Positions 44,325-55,499 of a stretch of DNA of 64,000 nucleotides are shown here, piece after piece. A program made the translations under genes and the position numbers. Origin of the DNA: Crambe crambe. Taxonomy: Eukaryota > Porifera > Demospongiae > Poecilosclerida > Crambeidae. The notes below the pieces were generated by a model. It saw nothing but the letters and a program-made list of their open reading frames with translations, was not told the DNA's origin and searched no databases. Each line of letters begins with the position of its first letter. The stretch's first letter is position 1. The stretch covers positions 310,001 to 374,000 of the forward strand of contig OZ004583.1 of the NCBI GenBank assembly GCA_963924555.1, given 5' to 3'.

Positions 44325-45572
44325 ATGGAGGAGAATGAAGAGCCCAATCTCGTCATTCCTCGACCTTTCCCTCACGAACCTCTAGAAACGCTAGAGAGGA
44401 GTCTTAGTTTAGATGTGACTCCTGAAAGAGAACCTGTCAAAAGAAGCAGAGTTCAGAGAAAGAAAAATAGGCGTAAGCTTAACAGAGCAATACTAGGCCT
44501 AGTAGAAAAAGAATCACCTGGATTTCTTTGTTATTTGCAGTATGCTTAGATGAACCACCCTCACACCCTTCAGCTCCTCCTGCACCTTCACGCCTCTCAG
44601 CACCTCAGCTCAACTCCACAGGGCACATCTACAACAAAATACGCACCCTCAAACAAGCACAGGGAATACAAGCTTCAGTGTCCTTGCATGATCTTCCCAC
44701 ACCTTCATCCAATACTTCATCATCCCACCTCAACCCAAGCTCTTCAAAACTCGGATGTCCTGATGTCGGAGACTTAACTGCTGTTGCCAATCAAAGAGCC
44801 TTAAAAGTGAGAAAGTGTTTCATAGATATCTGAGGGAGATTCATTCAGTTGTGTGGCATTGGTTACTGAAAAAGAAGAGGTTTCTCTACACACCAAATTT
44901 CATTTGGTTTCTAAAGTACAGTGGAACCTCCAATTAATGGGATGCAGTCTTTTGTCCTTTGTAGAGAGGTGTCCTCTTTTTGGTGCATAAAGTGCATGAT
45001 TATGTAGAGATTGTCCTTTATTGAGAGCTTTGTCTTCTTTGGGAGTGTCCTCCAGTTCGGTCATCAGTTTACTTGTTTTTACAGGAAGTGAATGTTCCTT
45101 GGAAAATTGCTCGCTATAAGGACCTTGTGCCTGTGAACGTTTCAGAGGAGAGCTTCCAGAAACTCACCTTCAAGCCTCACAGTGTGCAAAGAAAGTTAAA
45201 GCCTGCCTCTGTGGACAAGCCTCGCCTTGCAGATCTGTATCCAACTCTATGTAGCGGTTGTGTGCTCTGCACAGTAGGTTCAGATGTGTATTTGGTTCAG
45301 AGATTTCACTTTCAGAGGTTTTGTGCAGAGAAAATAAACAGTAAAGCCAGTAAAACTATTGAACAGCAAAGGGAAGTACGCATCCCATTAACCCATTTTC
45401 TTTATCACTGTATTTGCCTTAATTTATTGGTTCCAGATTAGTACCCAGTCTGGAATCGGAAGAAGCAGATTGGAGTGGAGTTTCCTCTGCAGGAGTTGAA
45501 CTTGATTTGAAGCCAACGCTGGTTGAATCAACTGATGTCTTTGCTCTGCATTCATTCATGAAAAGTTTATAG
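44325..45572 (+). CDS. Uncharacterised protein, probably disordered N-terminus
   Basis: I do not recognise this gene. Exon 1 (44325-44472) encodes MEENEEPNLVIPRPFPHEPL and a basic end (RSRVQRKKNRR). It joins in frame, by a GTAAGC donor, to a Pro/Ser-rich exon (about 44540-44808; LDEPPSHPSAPPAPS). The next exon (about 45085-45250) encodes EVNVPWKIARYKDLVPVN and KPRLADLYPTL. A later piece has CAEKINSKASKTIEQQ, and the final exon may encode LVPSLESEEADW and a C-terminus MKSL ending at 45572. Phases of the last two introns did not resolve cleanly, so the 3' structure is tentative. A degenerate copy of its 3' part lies at 47960-48297. Confidence 0.55.
44920..45065. mobile_element. MITE remnant of the AGTGGAACCTC family
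   Basis: ACAGTGGAACCTCC at about 44921 and repeated TTGTCCT/GTCCTCTTT words match the element at 16137-16240. The right end is degraded. It lies in an intron of the uncharacterised gene. Confidence 0.4.
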
Positions 45573-45758
45573 TCTCATTCATAATCCCCTCCCTCACTCA
45601 GATTTGTAATAATTGTTGTTGTATCAAATGTCACATGTCTTGAATGACTGCATACTCAGCTAGTACAAGGCATATACTTCCAGAATGTCACTTCAGCGTA
45701 TTATTAATTTGCCCCTTTTTCACGATAATGCGTATTAAACAGCTGTGCTGACAGTACC

Positions 45759-47510
45759 ATGGGTTGTTTGTGTTCCGGGAGGACTCAAGAAGGCAAAGGT
45801 ATGATCGGTAAGAAGATAAACTTGTGGTAGACCTGATTTGGTTTTGCAGAGAGTGATCACATCAAAAATCCCAGTTTCAAGTGGATACCAGAAGCAGTGC
45901 AGTCTCTCACTGTTACCACAAGCCAGAACCAGCAAAAACCCTCTGTGATTCTGAAATGGGAACCACCTGCCAACTGCTCTGATCCCAACCATCCCGACCA
46001 TTATGTGCTCTTCTATTACATCAAAGTGAGTTCAAAGAGCAACGAAGTACTGAGAAAGACAGAGGTTGATGGCAACACGACAGAGATTGAGCTCTCAGAG
46101 AAGGACAAGGTGGAGCCTCTGGAGGAATACATCTTTTCTGTGAAAGCCAAAGGAAGCAATAATGCGATTGGAGTCATCACAAGGGTGGATGGATTCGTTG
46201 GTACATGCCATACCTTACATTGGTGATGATAGATTAACTATCAATAAGAAATGGCTATTTTTGACTCGAAAAATTCACCAGTAAGAAATGTCATCACTCC
46301 TGTAATTAAAAACATGGCTATTACATTTTCGAGTAATGATTAGTACAATGTATCACAGTAATGAATAATTTTCATTGTGAATAAGACAGCAGATATTTTG
46401 GTATGTGATTGTTCTCTGCAGAATGGCATTGTCAGTTACCAGAATGCACAGAAAACAGGATGAAATTGAAGGATGGAATATATGACTTTTGCTCGAGGAA
46501 TCACAAAGCGGACTTTGGTAAGAAACTTACTGCATGCCCTCCAGTTCCGTTGATCTGTGTGCTCTGTGTTTCTGCAGATGGGAGATACTGCTTGTACCCA
46601 GGCTGCCAGAAATTAATAGCCTCAAGCTCCTCTGCTGGATCCCAACCCCAAAGCCCTCTCGTTAGGGAAATGGATCACTTCTGCTCCCATGATCACTACT
46701 ACCAGATTCTAAAACGAGGTACGTTACCTCCGAACGCATTTGATTGAGACCAGCTTTTTGTAGCTCGCTAGCAAACATTTCCTAAAAAGTGTGTGATTCC
46801 ATAATTATGTGTAAGAATTTCCCCTCAAAATTTTAAGAGTGTGTAGGAGTGCTAGCTAATAAATGAATTTCTGGAATTTTGATACTGCTCTCACAAAATA
46901 TTGTATAGAGAGAGATGTCCAAGCTGGTTTCTTTGTGGAAGTTGATTCTGGCTCACAAGAATACAGGGAGATCAAAGAGTACTTTCAGAAGAAGTGGAAG
47001 AAATGCCCCAATATTGATTTGGTACTGGCCATTGTCAATCCCTCCCTCAACGAACAATTCACCAACTACAAAGAAATTCATGGGAACAAGAAGGACAAAA
47101 AGAACTCTATCAAGAAATTCTTCTTCGGCACAAAGTTAGGATGTGATCTTCAGACATACCAAGTCCCTTGCAAGCGTGATAAACTGAGTGACTGTGATGT
47201 GTGTCGTCTAGCACTAAATGGGTTTGAGGACTTGTGTATTGATGGATTGAGATTAGATAAGAATCCGGAAATAGCTCATAGCAAAGCCAAGCCCCATGAT
47301 GATTCCTTCACTTATGGTCTGCTTCTCTGTGATGTGGCGTGTGGAAGCAACATGAAGAAGACGGAATCAGCAGTGAGTATCCAGCGTGATGGTTTTGATG
47401 TGGTGGGGATCAGCAAAGGAGTGGTGAAGAAGTCAACAGATGAAATAGTGCTTTATAATGCTAAAGCATTATGTCCTAGATACATCCTGCTCTATGTACA
47501 GAATAGTTAG
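45759..47510 (+). CDS. FN3 - double zinc finger - PARP-like domain protein, copy 1
   Basis: Five exons. The start MGCLCSG is an N-myristoylation plus palmitoylation type signal. Exon 2 encodes one fibronectin III domain (VQSLTVTTSQ to VDGFVG). Exons 3 and 4 each encode a C-x4-C...F-C-x3-H finger (HCQLPEC with DFCSRNH; YCLYPGC with HFCSHDH). The last exon (from about 46910) encodes a PARP/ADP-ribosyltransferase-like domain: KKFFFGTKLGCDL, CDVCRLALNGFE, GLRLDKNPEIAHSKA, LLLCDVACGS, GFDVVGISKG and DEIVLYNAKALCPRYILLY. In the canonical H-Y-E triad the His is Phe (FGT) and the Tyr appears to be Arg, while Glu is kept. It may be catalytically weak or inactive. Fingers of this kind joined to PARP-like domains are known in fungi and some animals; the FN3 addition is unusual to me. 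A paralogue is at 48546-51095. Confidence 0.75.
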
Positions 47511-47630
47511 GATACAGGTTTATTTTTTACCCCCTTTATTTTTACATAACAAGTTATAATGCAATTCATGATCATTGCAGTCGCAATAAACAGGTTAGAA
47601 GCATTTTAACTTTGCTAGAGGTGGAACTGC

Positions 47631-47852
47631 ATGGCTCAAAAACTGGAGACCAGGTGGCAAGATTTGAGATTGGACACATTTTTGCAAAGGAATCTGTCCT
47701 GGAAGGACTATGAGAATCTGAACCTTGTGTTATCCTCTCTCCAGAGGAGTACAGACACATTGTACTGGGACAGATCTGCCTCTTCAGCACAAGACCCTTC
47801 AAAGAGCCTCAAAATCTGAAATTAGTGGACATAGTGTCGATACACACAAAGT
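47631..47852 (+). pseudogene. C12orf56-like first-exon copy, frameshifted
   Basis: It copies 51802-52044 (MAQKLETRWQDLRLDTFLQR, then a small deletion after KDYE that shifts frame), reaching a stop within about 60 codons. No downstream exons follow. It is the 3' edge of the first duplicated block. Confidence 0.8.
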
Positions 47853-47959
47853 AAGCCTTGGTACCATGGCAACAGCATAACAAAGATTGCCCACCTTTAA
47901 GAACTAGATGAAGAGGCAACACCACTTGGACTTTTCAATATTAATCGTGGGCATGTACT

Positions 47960-48297
47960 GATGTGTCGGTGTCCTTTCATGATCTTCCTTCATCCAACCC
48001 AGTAGGTTCAGGTGTATGATTTCTCTTTCAGAGTCTTTTGTGCAGAGAAAATAAACAATAAAGCAAAACAACTGATGAACAAAATAAGCATAAGCATTAA
48101 TTGTAAGAATAACATTTTTACTCTAGCAATTTTATCACTGTATTTGCTTGGTTCCAGATTAGTACCCAGTCTGGAATCGGAAGAAGCAGATTGGAATGGA
48201 GGTTCCTCTGAGGGAGTTGAACTTGATTTGAAACCAATGCTGGTTGAATCAACTGATGTCTTTGTTCTGCATCCATTCATGAAAAGTCATTCGTAAC
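47960..48297 (+). pseudogene. 3' fragment of the uncharacterised gene at 44325-45572
   Basis: It copies parts of 44690-44760 and 45280-45572, including CAEKINNKAK and LVPSLESEEADWNGG, with the middle deleted. Without 5' exons it is probably non-functional. It is the 5' edge of the second duplicated block. Confidence 0.75.
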
Positions 48298-48545
48298 CCC
48301 CTCCCTTACTCAGATTTGTAATCAATATTGTTGACTTAGCTACTAATACTCTGATGTGTGAATGACTGCACACTCAGCTAGCATACTTTCAATAATGAAT
48401 AATAGCAGGAACAAGCAAGGCATATATTTCCAGAATACGTCATCTCTCAGCGTATTAATTTGCAGAAGGACATAAATGATACGCCCCCCTTTTCGCGGAA
48501 AGCTAAAGCTTTAAAGAGCGATAATGCGTCTCGACTGACGGCGTC

Positions 48546-51095
48546 ATGGGTTGCTTATCTTGCAGGACTAAAGAAGGCAAAGGTATGATCGATCAAAAGA
48601 TAACTTGTGGTAGACTAGAAGTCGAGAATTACGTCATGATAGTTATTATAGGCTTGTTAGTAGTGTATAAGGTAAAGCGGGGTGACTTGGGACACAGGTT
48701 AACTTGGGACAGTGGAGTTATATTTTAATCTTGTTTCGAGATTACTATGAGTTTCAAGATCTTATTTTGCACACATAAACATTTATGCTTTGTCTCTCTC
48801 TGAAGCCAGTCTAGAGTGCTTTGGTTACTCTGTTTGTAATAAGCAGACCTAAACACTCTGCTGATTTTATAAGACTGCAAGAAAAAACTTAATAAACTAA
48901 CTTCAAACTTACTGAACTGATTTATCAATATTCTACTCACTGAGATAATGCTGCATAATGATCTCTGTGTTTTATAAAAGTGATCAGTCAGCAAAACATG
49001 CATAGTGCACTGTTTAAGCTTTATCAAAATTGCATGGACATGCAGTGTCCCAAGTTATCCTGAAAGGGATTTCTGCATGCTACACATTGGTGAATTGTAG
49101 CCAATTAATTAGTAAGCAATACCAATCATCTTTAGCTCAGCCTGGGACTAGAAAGATTACTCTATCTCTTGCAACTTAAAGCTTGTTTATAGCTAAAGCG
49201 GTTGCAGAGATATCATTATTTGTAGTAAGAGTGTCCCAAGTTACCCCAATCTACCTTACTGCTTTGATTGTTGCACTGCAGAGAGTGGAAGGACGTCTGC
49301 AGTAGATAATCGCAGCCGCTCGAGAACTCTCAGTCTCAAGGTCCTAGAATCCTGGACACCAGAAGCAGTGCAGTCTCTCACTGTTACCACAAGTCAGAAT
49401 CAGCACAAACCCTCTGTGATTCTGAAATGGGAACCTCCTGCCAACTGTTCCCATGATCCCAGCCGTAATGTGCTCTTCTATTACATCAAAATAAGCTCAA
49501 AGATCAGCAACCAAGTGCTGAGAGAGACAGAGGTTGATGGCAACACGATGGAGATTGAGCTCTCAGAGAAGGACAAGGTGGAGCCTCTAGAGGAATACAT
49601 CTTTTCTGTGCAAGCCAAAGGAAGCAATGATGTTATTGGAGATCTCAATATGGTGGATGGATTTGTTGGTACATGACCTATTCTTCTATACCTTGCACAC
49701 ATTGGTGATGACACATTGGTACAATGCATGATAAGAAATGACTTGACATTTCCCTTTTTAATGTGTTAGTGATTGAATGTTTAGATTAATGATGGATATA
49801 AATATGGTTTTGAGTAATAGTTAATTGGGAACTTTTCATTCCTGTTTACAGTTTTCATTTTGTTGTTACTTGGAAATAATTCATTGTGAATAAGATTTCC
49901 CTATTATTTTTTGTATGTGATTGTTCTCTGCAGAATGGCATTGTCGGTTACCAGAATGCACGAAGAGCAGGATGAAATTGGAGGATGGGATATATGACTT
50001 TTGCTCAAGGAATCACAAAGTGGACTTTGGTAAGAGACTTATACATACATGCCCTCAAGTTCCATTGATTGTGTGCTCTGTGTTTCTACAGATGAGAGAT
50101 ACTGTTTGTACCCAGGCTGCCAGAAATCAGCAGTGACAGTTTCACCTACCTCGAGCTCCTCCCAACCCCAAAGCCTTCTTGTTAGGGAAATGGATCACTT
50201 CTGCTCCCACGATCACTACTACCAGATTCTAAAAAAAGGTACGTTACCTCCTGACACATTTATGGAGACCAGCTTTGTAGTTAACTATTCTTGCTAGCTG
50301 AAATATTATTCAAGAGTGTGTATAGATTCCAACTTGATAATTTAGGAGTGTGTAGGAGAATTTCTGGAATTTTGAAGTAGAAAGTTAATACTTCTCACAT
50401 GTGCACTCACACACTAAATTGATGAGTAGATATTGTATAATATTATTATTATAGAGAGAGATGTCCAAGCTGGTTTCTTTGTGGAAGTTGATTCTGGCTC
50501 ACAAGAATACAGGGAGATCGAAGAGCACTTTCAGAAGAAGTGGAAGAAATATCCCAATATTGCTTTGGTACTGGCCATCATCAATCCCTCCCTCAACGAA
50601 CAATTCACCAACTACAAAGAAATTCATGGGGACAAAAAGGATATCAAGAGCCCTATCAAGAAGGACACAAGGAGCACTGTCAGGAAGGACAGCAAGAACT
50701 CTGTCAAGAAATTCTTCTTTGGCACAAAGTTAGGATGTGATCTTCAGACATACCAAGTCCCTTGCAAGCATGATAAACTGAGTGGCTGTGATGTGTGTCA
50801 TCTAGCACTGAATGGGTTTGAGGACTTGTGTATTGATGGAATGAGATTGGATAAGAATCCGGAAATAGCTCATAGCAAAGCAAAGCCCCATGAAGATTCC
50901 TTCACTTATGGTTTGCTTCTCTGTGATGTGGTGTGTGGAAGCAACATGAAGAAAGTGAAATCAGCAGTGAATATCCAGCGTGATGGTTTCGATGCAGTGG
51001 GGATCAGCAAAGGAGTGGTGAAGAATTCAACAGATGAAATAGTGCTTTATAATGCTAAAGCATTATGTCCTAGATACATCCTGCTCTATGTATAG
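48546..51095 (+). CDS. FN3 - double zinc finger - PARP-like domain protein, copy 2
   Basis: The same five-exon plan as copy 1. The start MGCLSCRTKEGK again fits dual acylation. Exon 2 has an added Ser/Arg stretch (SGRTSAVDNRSRSRTLSL) before the FN3 domain. The two C-x4-C...F-C-x3-H fingers are kept (HCRLPEC/DFCSRNH and YCLYPGC/HFCSHDH). The PARP-like exon (from about 50455) carries a Lys/Asp/Ser repeat insert before KKFFFGTKLGCDL and ends at LLYV. The same two triad positions are changed (FGT; GMRLDKNP), and DEIVLY keeps Glu. Intron 1 is about 690 bp because of a 587-bp inverted-repeat transposon; in copy 1 that intron is about 50 bp. Both copies are open, so both are probably functional genes. 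Confidence 0.75.
48670..49256. mobile_element. 587-bp non-autonomous DNA transposon with inverted ends
   Basis: About 26 bp at 48670-48695 is inverted at 49231-49256 with few mismatches (core GACTTGGGACAC / GTGTCCCAAGTT). TA flanks both ends (48668-48669 and 49257-49258), fitting a TA target duplication. A partial inner copy of the end lies near 49041. No transposase frame is convincing. It is absent from the paralogous intron at about 45800. Confidence 0.8.
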
Positions 51096-51961
51096 TTAGG
51101 ATACAGGTTTTTATGTTCTCGTTTTTAAAACTTTTTAACCCTTTTTATTAAAATTGAACTACCCATTGAGCTCTTTTGGATCCCCCATCGCGAAATTCAT
51201 GAGGTAATCATAGATAAACACTCGCGAGTTCATCTGCTGATGAATGCTCAATGGACCGGTTAGAAGTATTTTAACTATATAGAGGCCAACTGCATGGCTC
51301 AAAAACTGGAGACCAGGCGGCAAGATTTGAGGTTGGACACGTTTTTGCGAAGGAATCTGTCCTGGAAGGACTATGAGAGAATTATCATCTCTGAACCTTG
51401 TGTTATCCTCTCTCCAGAGGAGAAACGCGTTTACAGACACGTTATACTGGGACATGAAGAAAGTGAAATCAGCAGTGAATATCCAGCGTGATGGTTTCGA
51501 TGCAGTGGGGATCAGCAAAGGAGTGGTGAAGAATTCAACAGATGAAATAGTGCTTTATAATGCTAAAGCATTATGTCCTAGATACATCCTGCTCTATGTA
51601 TAGTTAGGATACAGGTTTTTATGTTCTCGTTTTTAAAACTTTTTAACCCTTTTTATTAAAATTGAACTACCCATTGAGCTCTTTTGGATCCCCCATCGCG
51701 AAATTCATGAGGTAATCATAGATAAACACTCGCGAGTTCATCTGCTGATGAATGCTCAATGGACCGGTTAGAAGTATTTTAACTATATAGAGGCCAACTG
51801 CATGGCTCAAAAACTGGAGACCAGGCGGCAAGATTTGAGGTTGGACACGTTTTTGCGAAGGAATCTGTCCTGGAAGGACTATGAGAGAATTATCATCTCT
51901 GAACCTTGTGTTATCCTCTCTCCAGAGGAGAAACGCGTTTACAGACACGTTATACTGGGAC
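50946..51961. repeat. Two exact-looking direct copies of a 508-bp unit
   Basis: Units 50946-51453 and 51454-51961 look identical throughout by eye. Each holds the last 50 codons of PARP-like copy 2, the spacer, and the first about 53 codons of the C12orf56-like gene. The junction shares only the dinucleotide AC. 508 is not a multiple of three. It is either a very recent tandem duplication or an assembly artefact. Confidence 0.9.
51294..51603 (+). pseudogene. Extra C12orf56-like exon start fused to extra PARP-like gene end
   Basis: Bases 51294-51453 repeat the first 53 codons of the C12orf56-like gene but lack its donor and run into 51454-51603, a second copy of the PARP-like gene 3' end in another frame. 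The first frame stops at 51491. Neither part is a complete gene. Confidence 0.8.
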
Positions 51962-54605
51962 AGAACTGCCTCTTCAGCACAGAGGACCCTCCAAAGAGCC
52001 TCAAAACTGTTCTGAAATTAGTGGACATAGAATCAATACACAAGGTAAGCCAGGACTAACACTTTGGTACCATGGCAACAGCATAACAAAGATTGCCCAC
52101 CTTATAAGCTCATCATAGACCTAGATGAAGGGGCAACACTACTTGGACTTTTCAATATTAAATGTGTTATTTAGTGGTTCCTGCATGGAATATTATTATA
52201 ACTGATGTTGATTTTGAAGCTGGAAGATCTACCAGACTTTCTAAGTGGAGAGGAACAACATAACACTGTCCATATTCAGATCTGTTACACAAGACCAGCA
52301 TCACCTGCAGCGAGAGAGAGGCGATTCCTCAGTTCTCTCGGCAGCAGAAAATCTCCTGTCCCAAAAAGACATCTTAAAGAGAAGGGGGAGGAGCAGCAAG
52401 AAGAAGAGAGGTTGTCTCCTGGTAGCAACGTAGAGTTCAGAATACAAAGTGCTGAAATGGAGAAGACCTCACCAACTAGTCGAAGAAGCCCACAATTATC
52501 ACATCAGGAGAGTAAATATCACCAACTAGTTACAGTGAGCAGTAGCAGCAGTAGTCGGTCCAGAATGCAAAGGAGCCCAACACAGAGAAGCCCACCAGGA
52601 ATATTTGTAGCTCGCTCTAACTTAGAGGTTGCACATTACAAAGATGGTGGGAGTAGTAGCAATGACTATGATGAAGAATCGCCCTTAAATAAAGAGCCAT
52701 CTCATTCACCATATGAGCTGAGAAGAGCGAGTTTATCAAGCAAAATGATAATGAAACATGAAGCAGAAGATGCCCAGAAGAAGTACAGTAGTAGTAGCAG
52801 ACACCTCACTGTTTCACCAAAGCACCTTGCATCTTCTACTGGGAATCTGAGCGTCAAAGACAGAACCTCGTCAATCAACTCTCTATCATCAACTTGGAGC
52901 AAAACTTCAAGAGATACGAGTCTTGGCTCAACCTCTGGGACGTTGAGTTTCAAAGAAAGAACTTCATCTCAACCCGAGTTGCGAGTTGGAGGAGAAAACC
53001 CTAACCCTTCTGATGTCCTTTCTCTCTCTCTTGACTATGCCACCACTAGCAAATCTCTTACAAAGTCTCAAAGCTTTGGTTCTAGTACTGGTTTTCTGAG
53101 TACCAATGTATCAAGGGAGGTTGTAACAGGGGCTGCATCAAAGACTGAGCTGGCTGTGGCTGACCTGTACATCCTAAAGCAAGCCACAGACTTCTATCAC
53201 CGCTTGAAGGCATCCTGGGAGAGTGTCAAAATTGTAAGCGTGCAGATTTTTCCAGTTTGTGTTCAGAGAAAGGGGAAGATGTAGCAGATGTTGCTTACTA
53301 AAGTTACACGTAATGAATGGACATAGGTAGTATGATGATTAGTACATCTATTGAACATTGCTATTGTCCTCCCTTCTGGAAGTGTTCTCAACATCATTTC
53401 TTTTGTCCACAGAATCAAGTGCTGAAAGAAGGGCTAGGGAATAGTGATCATGATTCCACTCATGTTAGCAGTGCTAAATCTCAGTGAGTATTGTCTTGCT
53501 CTCTTTCTTTATTCAGTCCATCTTTTTCTTTTTTTAGTGATCATTTCTGTCAACAGTTTTGCACGCTGAAGGAGGATCTTCTCTCAGCTACTCAACTGGA
53601 GAGTTGTGCTGAATTGGCTCAAGAGCTCACCAGTGCTTGCCAGAAATACTTTTTCATAAAGACACTATTCTGGGAGGTCAGTCAGTTAGGGGATGACCCA
53701 GTGTTCAGTAAAGCATATCTTATTCTTCTACATAATATAGGACCCAGAAATTCTTGAGTTCTGCACCAAACAGTTGGACCATTACTTGCGAACATGCAAG
53801 TCACATTCAAAGCAGCTGGAGGATCATGTGGTGTATGTTGGAGGCAAATAAGAAAAAAAACAACAACTTAAATTTCTTCCTTTAGGTATGCCATCATTCT
53901 GATGGATTTGCTGTCCCAAATGATGAGAGAGGTCTTCACAAGCAAGAAGTTGTCACATCTGACTTGCAACAGTGGTCAACCCCTCCTCTCCTTAGCACGA
54001 GCTATCACTTACCACTTCCCCCTGCTTGACATCATTGGCCACACCCATGGAGTAGAGCTCACCGAGAAAGCCTGTGCTTTGGTGTATGAATTGATGCTAA
54101 CTGCTGACCAAGCCCGGTGGCCACTGGCTAAAAAGACAAATGTTTCCACCTCTTGGTTTGTGAAAACTCTTGCCAACAGTGATGAATTGGTATGGGTATA
54201 TGTACGTATAATTATGGGTGATCGAAACATTTACCCCCTCCCCCTCTCTTCCGTCCAGCATCACTTTTACTTGGCTATGCTTCAGTATGCTTCACAGGTC
54301 CTGTCCAATTCCCATATAATGAGTCCACAGGAACAGGTGACCCTTTACCAGATTGGAATCGTCCTCTCCACCTTGCTAAGGAGCTCTCCATTTGTAGTCC
54401 AATTCTTTAAACAACACTTCACAGAGGAATTCAAGTAAGAGAAGTATTGGGTGTGGCCAATTAATGAACTCGCTCCTAACAATATTTTTGTAGGTATTAC
54501 ATCAATACAAGTAAATTGAAGGTACTTTCAGGTCACTACCCTCTTATCACTGACACCCTAAAACTCCTCCACACCTGCAAATCAAAGGTACTCTTCTCCA
54601 AGTGA
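51802..54605 (+). CDS. Uncharacterised Ser-rich protein, tentatively C12orf56-like
   Basis: About seven exons. Exon 1 encodes LDTFLRRNLSWKDYERI, EPCVILSPEEKRVYRHVILG and PPKSLKTVLKLVDIESIHK; the style matches the N-terminus I recall for vertebrate C12orf56, but that is from memory. The next exon (52220-53234) is long, starts LEDLPDFLSGEEQ and is mostly disordered Ser/Arg-rich sequence. The helical C-terminal part has ADLYILKQATDFYHRLKASW, LMDLLSQMMREVFTSKKLSH, LLDIIGHTHGVELTEKA, VSTSWFVKTLANSDEL and a last exon ending HTCKSKVLFSK. The function is unknown. Its 5' exon is also present at 47631 (broken) and 51294 (extra copy), so the start lies in a duplication hot spot. Confidence 0.65.
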
Positions 54606-54734
54606 GTGCTGGCAACTACCATTTTCAAAGAGTCCCCAAGTCATTCTCTAATTAACACACTCACTCACACTCTTGAGATTGTTGATAATAATAAATATTT
54701 GCCAAAAAATAACTTATAATGATGAGAATTTGAT

Positions 54735-55423
54735 TTACTTCTTACTGGTTTCCAGTTTGGACCCAGAATTGGACTTGGCAATTAGTTCAGTCCCGGATTT
54801 GGAATTGTTTTCTAGTTCAGAACCAGAATCGATTATAGCTTTAGTTTTAGTGTCAGATGCTGCCTTGTCACTTTCCCTCTTCTCATCATCTTCATCTTCA
54901 GTGAACTTTCCGTATTCTTCAGGATACTTCATGAAACATTCCTGCATGCCCTTAAACTGTGGAATGCAGTCTACCCCCTTTTCCTCCTCCTGGCTGAAAA
55001 CGAACAAACAAACAAAAAACAAAAACAAGTCGAGACTCAAACAATTATGCTCCCCCACAAACCACATATATACACTCTATACAAAATAACCTCCAACCTC
55101 TCAAAAGGCTGGCCCCATTATTCAGAGGTTGATCGGTCTAGGTATTTACCTGTGATGAAAACAGGAGAAAGCATCTTTGAATTCCTTTCCACAAGAGCCA
55201 TAAGCCATACCCCCCAGGCATGGACAGTCCCAATTGATCTCTCCATTGGGGAGGATGATGCCATGTTGGTCTCCTTCCACCAGTTCTGACACCATCTCGG
55301 AACTATTCAGGTCCTCCTTCGTCAAAAACACAGACTTGTCCTTTCCTGAAGGGATGAGCCACGGAGATAAGATAAATACACACAGATGGAGAGGGACTCA
55401 CCATCTCTCTTGCAGTAAGACAT
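54735..55423 (-). CDS. CHCHD4: CHCHD4 / MIA40, mitochondrial intermembrane-space oxidoreductase
   Basis: Three exons: MSYCKRDG (55416-55423 region), the catalytic exon (about 55150-55345) and the C-terminal exon (54735-55000). The MIA40 signature is complete: DCPCLGG (redox CPC), [12 protein letters not shown] and [17 protein letters not shown] give the twin C-x9-C helices. [15 protein letters not shown] is nearly the human text. It imports and oxidises cysteine-rich intermembrane-space proteins with ALR/ERV1. The tail is acidic then Ser/Lys-rich ([14 protein letters not shown]) and longer than in human. It is divergent from LYRM7 with 76 bp between starts. Confidence 0.96.
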
Positions 55424-55499
55424 TTCTGCTTGAGTAAAGGTGTATTCCACGTGAATTCCAAGTCCAATAGTTTTTATTGTTGACGACCTTTACCAACTG
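55424..55499. promoter_or_regulatory. Divergent promoter interval, CHCHD4 / LYRM7
   Basis: 76 bp between the two start codons, both for mitochondrial proteins. No known motif is clear. Confidence 0.5.

Noticed and set aside
48725-49027. 100-codon frame on the minus strand as a possible transposase
   Set aside because: It lies inside the inverted-repeat element but has no DDE-type motif or helix-turn-helix, and the composition is that of random AT-rich sequence.
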